Source: Betaproteobacteria bacterium (lineage in GTDB: Bacteria; Pseudomonadota; Gammaproteobacteria; Burkholderiales; Burkholderiaceae). From it: 39,209 bases of DNA. Below the pieces are notes generated by a model, which worked only from the letters and a program-made list of their open reading frames with translations, was not told the DNA's origin and did no database searches. Positions 24,659-34,699 of the stretch are shown piece after piece. The stretch is from assembly GCA_009927445.1 (NCBI GenBank), contig RFMZ01000142.1, forward strand, positions 1-39,209, read 5' to 3'. Every line of letters starts with the position of its first letter. Position 1 is the first letter of the stretch. The position numbers and the translations under genes are program-made.

Positions 24659-26443
24659 ATGATTCAAAAAAATAATCCAGTGATTCCTATTGTCGATTCA
24701 TCAAAATTCTCGAAAAATCAACGCCCAAAATCTGCTCTTAAAGGCCGACAAGTTGATGAAGTTGCATTAAAAGAAGTGCGTCTTTTGGTGCCAGAAAGTC
24801 AATATCGTCGTGATTTGTTAATTGAAAACCTACACGCTATTAATGATTTTTATAAGGGTCTAAGAGATACACATCTCGTTGCACTGGCAAAATTGATGAA
24901 TATTGCCATGGCAGAAGTCTATGAAGTTGCCAGTTTTTATCATCATTTCGAAATACTCCGTGATGACGCATCTGCACCAACGACCACAATTCGGGTTTGT
25001 AATAGTGTTTCTTGCGAACTGGCTGGCTCTCATGCCCTATATCAAGAATTAACTAAATGCTTTACTGACCCCATGGTGCGCATAGTCAATGTCCCCTGTA
25101 TAGGAAGATGCGAGCAGGCGCCAGCAGCCTATATTAATCAGTACCCAGTAGCCCAAGCAAGCGTGAGTCTCATCAAACAAAATTTCATAGATCACTGCTC
25201 ATCGCATCCACAGGCAAGTTCTACAGCCAACTTTAATCCTTGTGACTTTCTAGAAAAATCAATCCCGTCGAACCCGCAAATCATTACTCCAGAATATTGT
25301 GGCTATCAAACCTATACTGAAAAAGCCGGCTATGCGTTATTAAAAAAAATAGTCGCTCATTTAATAACTCCCGAGCATGCCATACAAGCAATGGCTGATT
25401 CTGGTCTTCGTGGCCTTGGTGGTGCTGGATTTTTGGCTGGTAAGAAATGGCAGATCGTCAAAGACTTTTCAGGTCCCAAGAATCTCGCCGTCAACATTGA
25501 TGAGGGAGAGCCAGGGACCTTTAAAGATCGAACCTATTTAGAGAGAGATCCGCACCGTTTTTTAGAGGGCATGTTCATTGCGGCGCAGGTGGTCGATATT
25601 AATGCCTGTTATATTTATTTGCGCGATGAATACCATGGCTGTCGGGCGATCTTAGAAAAGGAAATTGCTCTACTGACTGCAAATCCACCTTGTCAATTAC
25701 CCCGGATAGAACTTCGAAGAGGTGCAGGTGCTTATATCTGTGGCGAGGAATCGGCCATGATTGAAAGTATCGAGGGTAAACGCGGGGAGCCCAGGCTTCG
25801 CCCACCCTATATTGCCCAAGTCGGGTTATTTGGCCTGCCAACTCTTGAACATAATTTTGAAACTCTGTATTGGGTGAGAGATATTCTGGAACGAGGTCCT
25901 GAGTGGTTTAGCTCTTTTGGTCGAAACGGTAGAAAAGGCTTACGGAGTTTTAGCGTCAGTGGACGAGTTTGTAATCCAGGCGTCAAGCTAGCGCCAGCTG
26001 GTATTACAGTACAAGAGCTGATCGATGAGTATTGCGGCGGCATGCTGCCAGGACATCACTTGTATGCATATCTACCGGGTGGCGCATCTGGTGGTATTTT
26101 GCCAGCGGCGATGAACCAAATACCACTTGATTTCGATACACTGCAGAAATATGGTTGCTTTATCGGCTCAGCAGCCGTCATTATTCTTGGGCACCAGGAC
26201 CGTGCGCGCGATAGCGCGCTCAACGTGATGCGCTTTTTTGAACACGAAAGTTGTGGTCAATGTACGCCATGCCGAGTCGGAACTGCAAAAGCAGCGCAAT
26301 TAATGTCGTATGCTCAGTGGGATCACAACACATTAAATGATCTCTCGCAAGTAATGGCAGATGCCTCAATTTGTGGGCTGGGGCAAGCTGCACCTAATCC
26401 GATTCGCTGTGTGCAACAATTCTTTCCGCATGAGGTCTCTTAA
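24659..26443 (+). CDS. fdsB: NAD-dependent formate dehydrogenase, fused gamma-beta (FdsG-FdsB / NuoE-NuoF) subunit
   Basis: A 594-residue diaphorase subunit. I start at the ATG at 24659 with AGGA five bases upstream; a GTG directly before it is also in frame. Residues 30-180 are a NuoE-like domain with [2Fe-2S] cysteines 114, 119, 147 and 151. Residues 210-594 are NuoF-like, with the NADH/FMN loop GLGGAGFLAGKKW (252-264), NIDEGEPGTFKDR, GAYICGEESAMIESIEG and [4Fe-4S] cysteines 532, 535, 538 and 572 (ESCGQCTPCR, SICGLGQ). It moves electrons from the formate site to NAD+. Fused forms are known (Methylorubrum FDH1 beta), whereas Cupriavidus has separate FdsG and FdsB. Its stop overlaps the next ATG by one base. 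Confidence 0.93.
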   Translation: MIQKNNPVIPIVDSSKFSKNQRPKSALKGRQVDEVALKEVRLLVPESQYRRDLLIENLHAINDFYKGLRDTHLVALAKLMNIAMAEVYEVASFYHHFEILRDDASAPTTTIRVCNSVSCELAGSHALYQELTKCFTDPMVRIVNVPCIGRCEQAPAAYINQYPVAQASVSLIKQNFIDHCSSHPQASSTANFNPCDFLEKSIPSNPQIITPEYCGYQTYTEKAGYALLKKIVAHLITPEHAIQAMADSGLRGLGGAGFLAGKKWQIVKDFSGPKNLAVNIDEGEPGTFKDRTYLERDPHRFLEGMFIAAQVVDINACYIYLRDEYHGCRAILEKEIALLTANPPCQLPRIELRRGAGAYICGEESAMIESIEGKRGEPRLRPPYIAQVGLFGLPTLEHNFETLYWVRDILERGPEWFSSFGRNGRKGLRSFSVSGRVCNPGVKLAPAGITVQELIDEYCGGMLPGHHLYAYLPGGASGGILPAAMNQIPLDFDTLQKYGCFIGSAAVIILGHQDRARDSALNVMRFFEHESCGQCTPCRVGTAKAAQLMSYAQWDHNTLNDLSQVMADASICGLGQAAPNPIRCVQQFFPHEVS

Positions 26444-29322
26444 TGTCTGCGGCAAATAGCACATCTTCAGTAGTTCCTGCTTTAATTGCCTTTGAACTCA
26501 ATGGTAAACAAGTAGTTGGACAGGCTGGGCAGACGATCCTAGATATTGCTCTAGCAGAAGGAATAGATATTCCCAGACTTTGCTTCAAAGAAACCTATAG
26601 GCCAGACGGTAATTGCCGTGCCTGTGTAGTCGAAGTTGCTGGGGAACGTGTCTTAGCGCCTAGCTGCTGTCGAAACATTAGTCCAGGTATGCAAGTCAAT
26701 ACCATCAGTGAGCGCGCTCAGACCAGCCAAAAGATGGTCGTCGAATTATTACTGAGCGATATGCCCGATGATGGCTTCAAATGGCATGATGGCCAACAGA
26801 CATTACCCCATGGCGAGTTATCGATGTGGGCTCAAAAATTGGCGATCCAAGTTCGTCCGGAGCTCAAAGAACTAAAACGACCAGAAATACCCCCTGACTA
26901 TTCACATCCGGCAATGGCTGTGAATCTAAACGCCTGTATACAATGCAATCGTTGTGTCAGAGCGTGTCGAGAAGAACAGGTAAACGACGTGATTGGCTAC
27001 GCAATGCGTGGCTCAGATAGTCAAATTGTTTTTGATATTGACGACTCCATGGGCTCAAGCACGTGTGTTGCTTGTGGCGAATGTGTCCAGGCTTGTCCAA
27101 CCGGCGCCTTAATGCCAAAGACACATATTGGCAATCAAGTGGTAGATCGACAAGTAGATTCGGTTTGTCCATTTTGCGGCGTAGGCTGTCTACTGACTTA
27201 TAACATTCAAGATGAAAAAATAATCAGTGTAGATGGTCGAAATGGCCCCGCTAATCAGAGTCGCCTTTGTGTCAAGGGTCGCTTTGGATTTGATTATGTG
27301 CATCATCAACAAAGGCTTATTAAACCCTTAGTTCGTATCCCAGGTGTCAAAAAAGATATCAACACTAAAGCCAATCCGGACGACTGGAAAGACGTCTTTA
27401 GAGAGGCCTCTTGGGATGAAGTGTTAGATATGATTGGTTCGCAATTTAAATCACTCAAAGACGATTACGGCCATAAAGTACTCGCTGGCTTTGGTTCTGC
27501 CAAGGGTAGTAACGAAGAAGCGTATCTTTTTCAAAAACTTGTTCGCACAGGCTTTGGCAATAACAATGTCGATCACTGTACTCGGCTATGCCATGCATCC
27601 AGTGTCGCGGCTCTCTTAGAAGGCGTAGGATCTGGCGCCGTTAGCAACCAAGTAAAAGATGTTGAAAACGCATCTTTGATTTTTATTATTGGCTCAAACC
27701 CAACGAACAATCACCCTGTAGCTGCAACTTGGATTAAAAATGCCGCTCAACGAGGCGCCAAAATTGTCTTGGCAGATCCTCGGAAAACCGATATCAGTAA
27801 ATATGCCTGGCGCACTTTACAATTTAAGCCAGATACCGATGTGGCATTACTCAATGCCATACTACATGTGATTATCGAAGAAAATTTAGTTGATCAAAAT
27901 TTTGTTCAAAACAGAACAACGCACTTTGATGAACTGCAAAAGAATATTCAATCCTATACGCCAGAAAAAATGGCGCCAATCTGCGGTATTCCCGCAGAAT
28001 TAATTCGTGAGGTTGCAAGAGCTTTTGCCACGGCAAAATCAGCCATGATTCTGTGGGGGATGGGAGTTAGCCAACATGTTCACGGCACGGATAATGCCAG
28101 GTGTTTAATTGCCCTTGCTAATATCACCGGACAAATTGGCAAACCAGGCTCTGGCTTACACCCCCTGCGTGGCCAAAACAATGTTCAAGGGGCAAGTGAT
28201 GCTGGCTTAATTCCGATGATGTTCCCCAATTATCAACCAGTTACCAATCCCAAAGCACATGATTGGTTTGAAAAGTATTGGCAAACTACTCTAGATAAAG
28301 AACCTGGCTATACCGTGGTTGAAATCATGAACAAAATTTTGGCTCCAAATAACGACCCACATAAGATTCGTGGGATGTATATCATGGGCGAAAATCCGGC
28401 GATGAGTGATCCGGATTTAAATCATGCCCGGCACGCTCTTGCTAGCCTTGAATGCTTAGTCGTGCAGGATATTTTCATGACAGAGACTGCCTGGCTAGCA
28501 GATATTATTCTGCCAGCTAGTGCTTGGCCGGAAAAAACTGGCTCTGTCAGTAATACCGATAGGATGGTTCAACTTGGGAAAAAAGCAATTAATCCTCCAG
28601 GTGATGCCAAGCCAGACTTGTGGATTATTCAAGAAATTGCTAAGCGTCTTGGTTTGAATTGGCATTATCAAGGCCCCGAATACGGTGTAGCAGAAGTCTT
28701 TGATGAAATGCGTTTAGCGATGCATGAATCGATTGAAGGAATCACTTGGGATCGCTTGGAAAAAGAATCTAGTGTTACCTATCCTTGCTTATCCCCAGAG
28801 GATCCAGGCCAACCAATTGTTTTTCTAGAAAAGTTTCCAACTAGCAATGGCCGTATGCAATTAGTGCCCACACAAATTATTTTAGCAAACGAACAGCCCA
28901 ATCAAGACTTCCCCTTTATTCTCATTACTGGTAGGCAACTCGAGCATTGGCACACCGGTAGCATGACTCGTAGGGCAACCTTTTTAGATGCCATTGAGCC
29001 AATCGCGACGGTCTCAATGCATCAATCGGATATGAAAAAATTAGGTATTCAAGCGCATGACGTCGTAACTATTGCCTCACGCAGAGGCAGTGTCGTGCTT
29101 CATGTGCGCGGCGATGATACCACTCCCCCAGGATCCATTTATATTCCCTTTGCATATCATGAAGCCGCTGCTAATTTGATGACAAATCCAGCTCTTGATC
29201 CTGTCGGGAAAATACCAGAATTTAAATATTGTGCAGTTTCAATAACCATCGGTGGCGAATTACAAAAGACAATTGGATATACCAAAAACTCCTCCATAAT
29301 AAATAGTGCTTCCGAGAAATAA
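26443..29322 (+). CDS. fdsA: NAD-dependent formate dehydrogenase, molybdenum catalytic alpha subunit
   Basis: A 959-residue cytosolic oxidoreductase that oxidises formate to CO2 at a bis-pyranopterin Mo centre. Domains in order: a NuoG-like [2Fe-2S] domain (Cys47, 58, 61, 75); a two-cluster ferredoxin region (Cys165/168/171/175 and Cys208/211/214/218); a [4Fe-4S] cluster of the molybdopterin fold (Cys242/245/249/276); the Mo domain with Cys383-His384 in VDHCTRLCHASS, Cys taking the place of selenocysteine in E. coli FdhF; and a C-terminal dinucleotide-binding domain (TGRQLEHWHTGSMTRR). The ATG overlaps the fdsB stop (TAATG). No fdhD/fdsC or fdsD follows; the sulfurtransferase needed for activity must be elsewhere. 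Confidence 0.95.
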   Translation: MSAANSTSSVVPALIAFELNGKQVVGQAGQTILDIALAEGIDIPRLCFKETYRPDGNCRACVVEVAGERVLAPSCCRNISPGMQVNTISERAQTSQKMVVELLLSDMPDDGFKWHDGQQTLPHGELSMWAQKLAIQVRPELKELKRPEIPPDYSHPAMAVNLNACIQCNRCVRACREEQVNDVIGYAMRGSDSQIVFDIDDSMGSSTCVACGECVQACPTGALMPKTHIGNQVVDRQVDSVCPFCGVGCLLTYNIQDEKIISVDGRNGPANQSRLCVKGRFGFDYVHHQQRLIKPLVRIPGVKKDINTKANPDDWKDVFREASWDEVLDMIGSQFKSLKDDYGHKVLAGFGSAKGSNEEAYLFQKLVRTGFGNNNVDHCTRLCHASSVAALLEGVGSGAVSNQVKDVENASLIFIIGSNPTNNHPVAATWIKNAAQRGAKIVLADPRKTDISKYAWRTLQFKPDTDVALLNAILHVIIEENLVDQNFVQNRTTHFDELQKNIQSYTPEKMAPICGIPAELIREVARAFATAKSAMILWGMGVSQHVHGTDNARCLIALANITGQIGKPGSGLHPLRGQNNVQGASDAGLIPMMFPNYQPVTNPKAHDWFEKYWQTTLDKEPGYTVVEIMNKILAPNNDPHKIRGMYIMGENPAMSDPDLNHARHALASLECLVVQDIFMTETAWLADIILPASAWPEKTGSVSNTDRMVQLGKKAINPPGDAKPDLWIIQEIAKRLGLNWHYQGPEYGVAEVFDEMRLAMHESIEGITWDRLEKESSVTYPCLSPEDPGQPIVFLEKFPTSNGRMQLVPTQIILANEQPNQDFPFILITGRQLEHWHTGSMTRRATFLDAIEPIATVSMHQSDMKKLGIQAHDVVTIASRRGSVVLHVRGDDTTPPGSIYIPFAYHEAAANLMTNPALDPVGKIPEFKYCAVSITIGGELQKTIGYTKNSSIINSASEK

Positions 29323-29694
29323 TTATCCTCAATATTTTGAAGAGGATGTAAGTTTTAATTCCACCATAAAAGCTCTTTGCTTATGATTTAGGGTTAACCC
29401 TAAAATATATATCTTTACCCAAAATCTAATTGGGCATCTAGTTCGATTTTTTCCTGAATCAAGGCTGTCTTTTCAGCTATCACAAAACACCTTTCTTACC
29501 CATTTAGCAAAGGCCTAGAACCTTTTTGAGGGGGGATTAGATGAAAATAATGTTATGATTGTCGTAGGTATTAATGCCTATTTAACATCGTTAATAACTT
29601 CCCCATAATTTATCGTTCAGTTATTCAAGCCATTTTGAATCATCTACTCATTAAATAACTCAATTAATAATCAAAGAAAGTCTAAGACATACAC
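29323..29694. other. 372-bp intergenic region upstream of oxalyl-CoA decarboxylase
   Basis: No coding potential is evident. It carries a perfect 18-bp palindrome (29387-29404). A G-rich run and a TATGAT-like element lie near 29526-29560, but I cannot place a convincing -35. This length and the palindrome suggest that oxc/frc have their own regulated promoter separate from the formate dehydrogenase genes. Confidence 0.5.
29387..29404. promoter_or_regulatory. Perfect 18-bp palindrome, probable operator for the oxc-frc operon
   Basis: TTTAGGGTTAACCCTAAA is its own reverse complement, about 290 bp upstream of the oxalyl-CoA decarboxylase start. There is no T-tract after it, which argues for a protein-binding site over a terminator. 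A FadR/GntR-, IclR- or LysR-type protein could bind such a dyad; no regulator gene is present in the window. Confidence 0.5.
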
Positions 29695-31404
29695 ATGAAT
29701 AATGAGATTTCTGCAGCCCCAACAATTGATGGTTTTAATCAAGTTATTAATGCCCTAAAACAACATAATTTATTTACTATTTTTGGTTTGGTGGGTATCC
29801 CGATCACGGATTTAGCCCGCCAAGCGCAGGCTAAAGGAATTCGATTCATTGGCTTTCGACACGAGCAACATGCTGGTAACGCGGCGGCAATCGCTGGTTA
29901 CTTGACACAAAAACCGGGTATCTGCTTGACTGTTTCAGCGCCCGGTTTTCTAAATGGCCTAACGGCCCTCGCGAATGCGACTACTAACTGTTTTCCAATG
30001 ATTCTAATCAGTGGTTCAAGTGAGCGTGAAATCGTTGACTTGCAACAAGGTGACTATGAAGAGATGGACCAGCTAAATGCGGCTAAACCCTATGCAAAAG
30101 CCTCCTTTCGGATTAACCATATCGAAGATATTGGTATCGGCTTTGCAAGGGCTATTCGTGCTGCCGTCTCAGGTAGGCCTGGGGGTGTTTACCTCGATCT
30201 TCCAGCCAAACTACTCAGTCAAACAATGGATGCCCAAGCAGCGCAAGCGTCCCTATTTCATCTCGTGGATCCTGTACCGCGTCAGATTCCAGCTCCAGAT
30301 GCGATTGATCGTGCCCTAGCTCTGTTGCAACAGGCCAAAAGACCGTTAATTATTTTGGGTAAAGGCGCTGCCTATGCACAAGCTGATTTAGCAATCCGTG
30401 AATTGATTGAAAAATCGCATATCCCTTATCTCCCAATGTCAATGGCTAAGGGACTATTACCGGATACGCATGCCCAGTCCGCATCCGCCGCAAGATCTTA
30501 TGTACTTGCCGAAGCCGACGTCGTCATGCTCATTGGAGCACGTTTAAACTGGCTGCTATCCCACGGCAAAGGAAAAACCTGGGGCAAACCTAAACAATTT
30601 ATTCAAATTGATATCTCACCGTCTGAAATTGATAGTAACGTCGCCATCGCTGCACCAATTATTGGCGATGTCGGCTCATGTGTAGATGCTTTATTGAAAG
30701 GCTTAAAGTCACAAAATCTTTCACAAAGTCCAGAGTGGGTGCAATCAATCAATGAGAGAAAAGAAAAAAACCTCTCCAAAATGGCGCAAACTCTGACTTT
30801 AAATCCTTCACCAATGAATTTTCATAGCGCATTAGGGGCCATCAAAAATGTTTTAAATAAGCGTCCAGATATCTTGGTTGTGAACGAAGGTGCTAATACC
30901 CTTGATTTCGCCAGAAGTATCATCGATATGCATCAGCCCAGAAAGCGTCTGGATTCAGGGACCTGGGGAATTATGGGAATCGGTATGGGCTACGCGATTG
31001 GCGCAGCGGTTACAACTGGACTACCAGTGGTAGCTATCGAGGGTGATAGTGCCTTTGGTTTTAGCGGTATGGAAGTGGAAACAATCTGTCGATACGAACT
31101 CCCCATTGTTGTTATCATTTTCAACAATAACGGGGTCTACAATGGTACGGATGTTAACCCAACTGGTGGTAAAGATGTTGCGCCAACTGTTTTTGTTAAA
31201 GGGGCGCGATACGATAAAATGATGGAAGCATTTGGTGGTATTGGATGTCATGCAACTACCCCTCAAGAACTAACCGAGGGTCTTGAAAAAGCAATTGCAT
31301 CTGGCAAACCAACATTAATTAATGCGGTCATTGATGAAGCAGCTGGCACTGAAAGTGGTCGATTAACTACTTTAAATCCTAAAACTGCCGCAGCTAAAAA
31401 ATAA
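29695..31404 (+). CDS. oxc: Oxalyl-CoA decarboxylase
   Basis: A 569-residue ThDP enzyme, the normal length. It converts oxalyl-CoA to formyl-CoA and CO2. The ThDP-activating Glu57 is in [29 protein letters not shown] and [20 protein letters not shown] are oxalyl-CoA decarboxylase hallmarks. The ThDP/Mg motif [20 protein letters not shown] runs to FNNNGVYNG (about 449-485), as in Oxalobacter formigenes Oxc. No signal peptide. The formyl-CoA transferase gene follows after 44 bases, giving an oxc-frc operon. The ribosome site is weak (AAGAAAG somewhat far upstream). Confidence 0.96.
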   Translation: MNNEISAAPTIDGFNQVINALKQHNLFTIFGLVGIPITDLARQAQAKGIRFIGFRHEQHAGNAAAIAGYLTQKPGICLTVSAPGFLNGLTALANATTNCFPMILISGSSEREIVDLQQGDYEEMDQLNAAKPYAKASFRINHIEDIGIGFARAIRAAVSGRPGGVYLDLPAKLLSQTMDAQAAQASLFHLVDPVPRQIPAPDAIDRALALLQQAKRPLIILGKGAAYAQADLAIRELIEKSHIPYLPMSMAKGLLPDTHAQSASAARSYVLAEADVVMLIGARLNWLLSHGKGKTWGKPKQFIQIDISPSEIDSNVAIAAPIIGDVGSCVDALLKGLKSQNLSQSPEWVQSINERKEKNLSKMAQTLTLNPSPMNFHSALGAIKNVLNKRPDILVVNEGANTLDFARSIIDMHQPRKRLDSGTWGIMGIGMGYAIGAAVTTGLPVVAIEGDSAFGFSGMEVETICRYELPIVVIIFNNNGVYNGTDVNPTGGKDVAPTVFVKGARYDKMMEAFGGIGCHATTPQELTEGLEKAIASGKPTLINAVIDEAAGTESGRLTTLNPKTAAAKK

Positions 31405-31448
31405 TTTTTAACTTTTTTATAACAACGTATTTTTGATAAGGTAAGAAA

Positions 31449-32699
31449 ATGAGTAAACCACTAAATGGCATAAAAATTATTGACTTCACCCATGTGCAAG
31501 CAGGCCCAGCCTGCACACAAATGCTCGCTTGGTTTGGGGCTGATGTGATTAAAGTTGAACGACCCGGTTCGGGTGATGTAACTAGAGCACAGTTACGCGA
31601 CATACCTGATGCGGATGCTTTGTACTTTACGATGCTCAATAGTAATAAGCGTTCACTCACGCTAGATACTAAAAAGCCTGAAGGAAAAATCATTTTAGAA
31701 AAAATGATTCGTGAATCCGATGTCATGGTAGAAAACTTTGGCCCAGGCGCCCTTGACCGGATGGGCTTTTCTTGGGAAAGAATCCAAGAGCTCAACCCAA
31801 AAATGATTCTGGCTTCAGTGAAAGGATTTAGTGAAGGTCATCATTATGAAGATCTCAAGGTGTATGAAAATGTCGCCCAGTGCGCTGGTGGAGCTGCCTC
31901 AACGACTGGTTGGTGGGACGGCCCGCCGACTGTCAGTTCTGCCGCTCTTGGTGATAGCAATACGGGTATGCACTTAGCAATTGGCATCCTGACCGCCATT
32001 ATTGGGCGTCAACAAACCGGTAAAGGTCAAAAAGTTGCAGCATCCATGCAAGACAGTGTTCTGAATTTGTGCCGAGTCAAAATGCGCGACCAGTTACGTC
32101 TTGATAAAGTTGGTTACCTAGAAGAGTATCCACAATACCCGCACGGCACATTTAGTGATGTCGTACCACGAGGCGGTAATGCCGGTGGTGGCGGACAACC
32201 AGGCTGGGTTCTCAAGTGTAAGGGCTGGGAAACGGATCCAAATGCCTACATCTACTTCACAGTTCAAGGACACGCTTGGGAGCCAATTTGCGATGCGATT
32301 GGAAAACCAGAGTGGAAAGCCGATCCAAACTACACCACAGCCAAAGCTCGCCAACCACACATCATGGATATTTTTGGCACGATTGAAGAATGGCTTAAAG
32401 ATAAAACTAAGTTTGAGGCAGTTGATATTCTCAGAAAATTTGATATCCCCTGCTCTCCTGTTCTGTCCATGAAAGAACTCTTGCACGACGAATCATTACG
32501 TAAAAGTGGCTCGATTGTCGAAGTTCCACACAAAGGCCGTGGTAGCTACTTTACCGTTGGTAGCCCTATCAAGTTCTCCGATTTGAAAGTGGAAATCACC
32601 GGTTCGCCTTTACTTGGTGAGCATTCGTCAGAGGTACTATCTGAACTTGGCTATAGCAAAGAAGCCATCGCAGATCTTCTGAACGCAAAGGTTATTTAA
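31449..32699 (+). CDS. frc: Formyl-CoA:oxalate CoA-transferase
   Basis: A 416-residue class III CoA-transferase that moves CoA from formyl-CoA to oxalate, giving formate and oxalyl-CoA. Residues match Oxalobacter Frc in position: Gln17 (HVQAGP), catalytic Asp169 ([10 protein letters not shown]) and the glycine loop [11 protein letters not shown]. The [17 protein letters not shown] and [14 protein letters not shown] segments also agree. Position 48, Trp in Oxalobacter Frc, is Gln here. The ATG has AAGG upstream. Its TAA is followed immediately, in the same frame, by the PAS-domain reading frame. Confidence 0.94.
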   Translation: MSKPLNGIKIIDFTHVQAGPACTQMLAWFGADVIKVERPGSGDVTRAQLRDIPDADALYFTMLNSNKRSLTLDTKKPEGKIILEKMIRESDVMVENFGPGALDRMGFSWERIQELNPKMILASVKGFSEGHHYEDLKVYENVAQCAGGAASTTGWWDGPPTVSSAALGDSNTGMHLAIGILTAIIGRQQTGKGQKVAASMQDSVLNLCRVKMRDQLRLDKVGYLEEYPQYPHGTFSDVVPRGGNAGGGGQPGWVLKCKGWETDPNAYIYFTVQGHAWEPICDAIGKPEWKADPNYTTAKARQPHIMDIFGTIEEWLKDKTKFEAVDILRKFDIPCSPVLSMKELLHDESLRKSGSIVEVPHKGRGSYFTVGSPIKFSDLKVEITGSPLLGEHSSEVLSELGYSKEAIADLLNAKVI

Positions 32700-33140
32700 A
32701 TCACTCTCCAAAATCATCCAATTGATTTTGAACAAATCATCAAGTCCGCAGGAGATGCAATTGTAGTTGCAGATCCAGCTGGCTTGATTACTTATTGGAA
32801 CCCCGCAGCAGAACGTATTTTTGGGCATTGTAGCACTGACGTTCTAGGTCAAACCCTCGACATCATTACCCCGACCCAACATCAAAAACGGCATTGGGAC
32901 GGCTATGCTAAAACGATGCAGTCAGGTCAGACTCGATATGGTCACACCGTTCTCAGAGTGCCAGCCCTTCATAAAGACGGCCACACTATTTCTATAGCAT
33001 TTACTATCACACTACTGCACTCTGACGCGCATGAAATTACTGGTATTGCAGCCCTTATTCGGGACGAAACTGCCCAGTTCATGCAAATAAAAGGTTTAAA
33101 ACAACGCATCATCGAGTTAGAAAAAAACGCTACAACCTAA
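32700..33140 (+). pseudogene. PAS-domain sensor protein with probable lost start codon (ATC in place of ATG)
   Basis: The codon directly after the frc stop is ATC, then the frame runs open for 146 codons encoding one PAS domain: DFEQIIKSAGDAIVVADPAG, YWNPAAERIFG, then HKDGHTISIAF and GIAALIRDETAQF, ending in a short coiled helix. TAA-ATC looks like a mutated TAA-ATG. The only usable start, a TTG at 32784, would remove the first PAS strands. No output domain is present, so the intact protein would be a stand-alone PAS sensor, possibly binding haem or flavin (a His in KRHWDGY lies near the FixL haem-His position). It is placed to sense in the oxalate operon. Translation from ATC or by stop readthrough is possible, so it may not be dead. 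Confidence 0.65.
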
Positions 33141-33159
33141 AAATAGGCGGCTGGTAGTA

Positions 33160-33176
33160 ATAAAGATCTACTTTAT
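33160..33176. terminator. Weak hairpin between the convergent PAS and second CoA-transferase genes
   Basis: ATAAAG, five bases, CTTTAT is a 6-bp AT-rich stem overlapping the end of the minus-strand CoA-transferase gene. It might end transcription in both directions but lacks GC content and a T-tract. Confidence 0.25.
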
Positions 33177-34419
33177 ATAACTTTTGCCGTTCTTAATTCC
33201 ACAATGTCTTTTTGTAAATAACCAAGTTCTTGCAAGATTTCATCCGTATGCTCCCCTAATAATGGCGAGCGTGTTACGTCCGTTTTACTATCAGAAAGTT
33301 TAATTGGATTACCAACAGTTAAATACTTCCCACGCACAGGATGATCAACCTCAACAATCGTGCCCGTTGCTCGTAAACTGGGTTCGTCAGCAATTTCTTT
33401 CATGGATAAAATAGGACCACACGGTATGTCGTACTGATTGAGAACCGCCACAGCCTCAAATTTAGTCAAGGTCATACTCCACTTTTCGATGCGCTCAAAT
33501 ATTGCCTTCAAATGCGGTAGGCGCGCAGCAGGAGTTGCATATTTTGGATCAGTAATCCAATCCTCTTGTTTAACCACCTGACAGATAGAACTCCATACGG
33601 GAGCTTGCGCAATAAAATAAATATAGGCATTCGGATCTTTCTCCCACCCTAGACATTTCAAAATACTACCCGGCTGCCCCCCTCCGGAAGAGTTTCCTGC
33701 TCGAGGGACAGCGTCGCCAAATTCGGTATTTGGATACTGTGGGTACTCTTCTAAAACATGTGTATTTTCTAGTCGCTGCTGATCACGTAGCTTAACCCGG
33801 CATAAGTTCAGGACCGAGTCTTGCATTGGGCTAAAACCTTCTGCCCTTTGCCAGTCGTTTTCGCTTGATACAGGGCTGTCACAATACCTAGGGCTAAGTG
33901 CACGCCCGTACCGCTGTCGCCAATCTGCGCGCCAGTGATTAAAGGCGGCCCATCATCAAAGCCTGTCGTCGATGCAGCGCCACCAGCGCATTGTGCGACG
34001 TTTTCATAAACCTTGAGATCTTCAAAAGGCCCTGCACCGAAGCCCTTGACAGAGGCTAAGATTATCTTTGGATTTAATTCTTGAATATGCTCCCAAGTAA
34101 AACCCATTCGGTCTAAAACTCCAGGGGCAAAGTTTTCTACTAACACGTCACATGATTTAATTAATGCCCGCAAAACATCTTTTCCTTCGGGAGTTTTTGT
34201 ATTGAGGGTAATCGAGCGCTTATTATGGTTGAGCATCGTAAAGTAGAGGCTATCTGCTTCAGGCATATCTTTGAGCTGGTGCCGCGTAATGTCACCCACG
34301 CCAGATTTTTCTACTTTAATCACATCCGCCCCAAACCAAGCGAGTAATTGCGTACAGGTTGGCCCTGACTGCACGTGGGTAAAATCAAGAATCCGGACAC
34401 CATCTAAAGCTTTACTCAT
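33173..34419 (-). pseudogene. Second formyl-CoA transferase-like class III CoA-transferase, one frameshift
   Basis: A second Frc-family gene of about 415 codons, convergent with the first. The N-terminal part (ATG at 34419, AAGGAAAA upstream) has [37 protein letters not shown] and the catalytic Asp in [10 protein letters not shown]. One base is missing at 33827-33829, just before [20 protein letters not shown]. The C-terminal half is otherwise intact with [28 protein letters not shown]. As written it makes a 203-residue fragment lacking the glycine loop. It resembles the intact frc closely enough to be a duplicate or paralogue. A sequence error at one base would restore it. Confidence 0.88.
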
Positions 34420-34570
34420 GCATTTTCCTTCACGAACTTTTTATTAATTTCTTCGAAACCACCTGATGGCTTAAGCACTGCTAACCGACAATTATATAAG
34501 TAATTGATTTTCGACAATTCTTGTTCTAATGCATGTTTTTTTAACATGAATCTGCATTCATTATTACCTC

Positions 34571-34598
34571 AGCATTTATACCTAAGCATTTATACCTA
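34571..34598 (+). repeat. Two tandem copies of a 14-bp unit upstream of tctC
   Basis: AGCATTTATACCTA occurs twice with no spacer, about 100 bases before the tctC start. It may be a recent slippage duplication or a pair of regulator sites. Confidence 0.7.
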
Positions 34599-34679
34599 TA
34601 TGGTAAGAAGTCAAATACGCTAATAATAAAAAGGGTTCCACTTCCCGATGTGGTTTGAATGTTAACCCACCAATCAATA

Positions 34680-34697
34680 GGACTTAAAGGACTTAAA
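34680..34697 (+). repeat. Tandem 9-bp duplication covering the tctC ribosome binding site
   Basis: GGACTTAAA is repeated twice immediately before CT-ATG of tctC. Each copy carries GGA. The copy nearer the gene gives a spacing of eight bases from GGA to ATG; the second could be a spare site. Confidence 0.7.
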
Positions 34698-34699
34698 CT

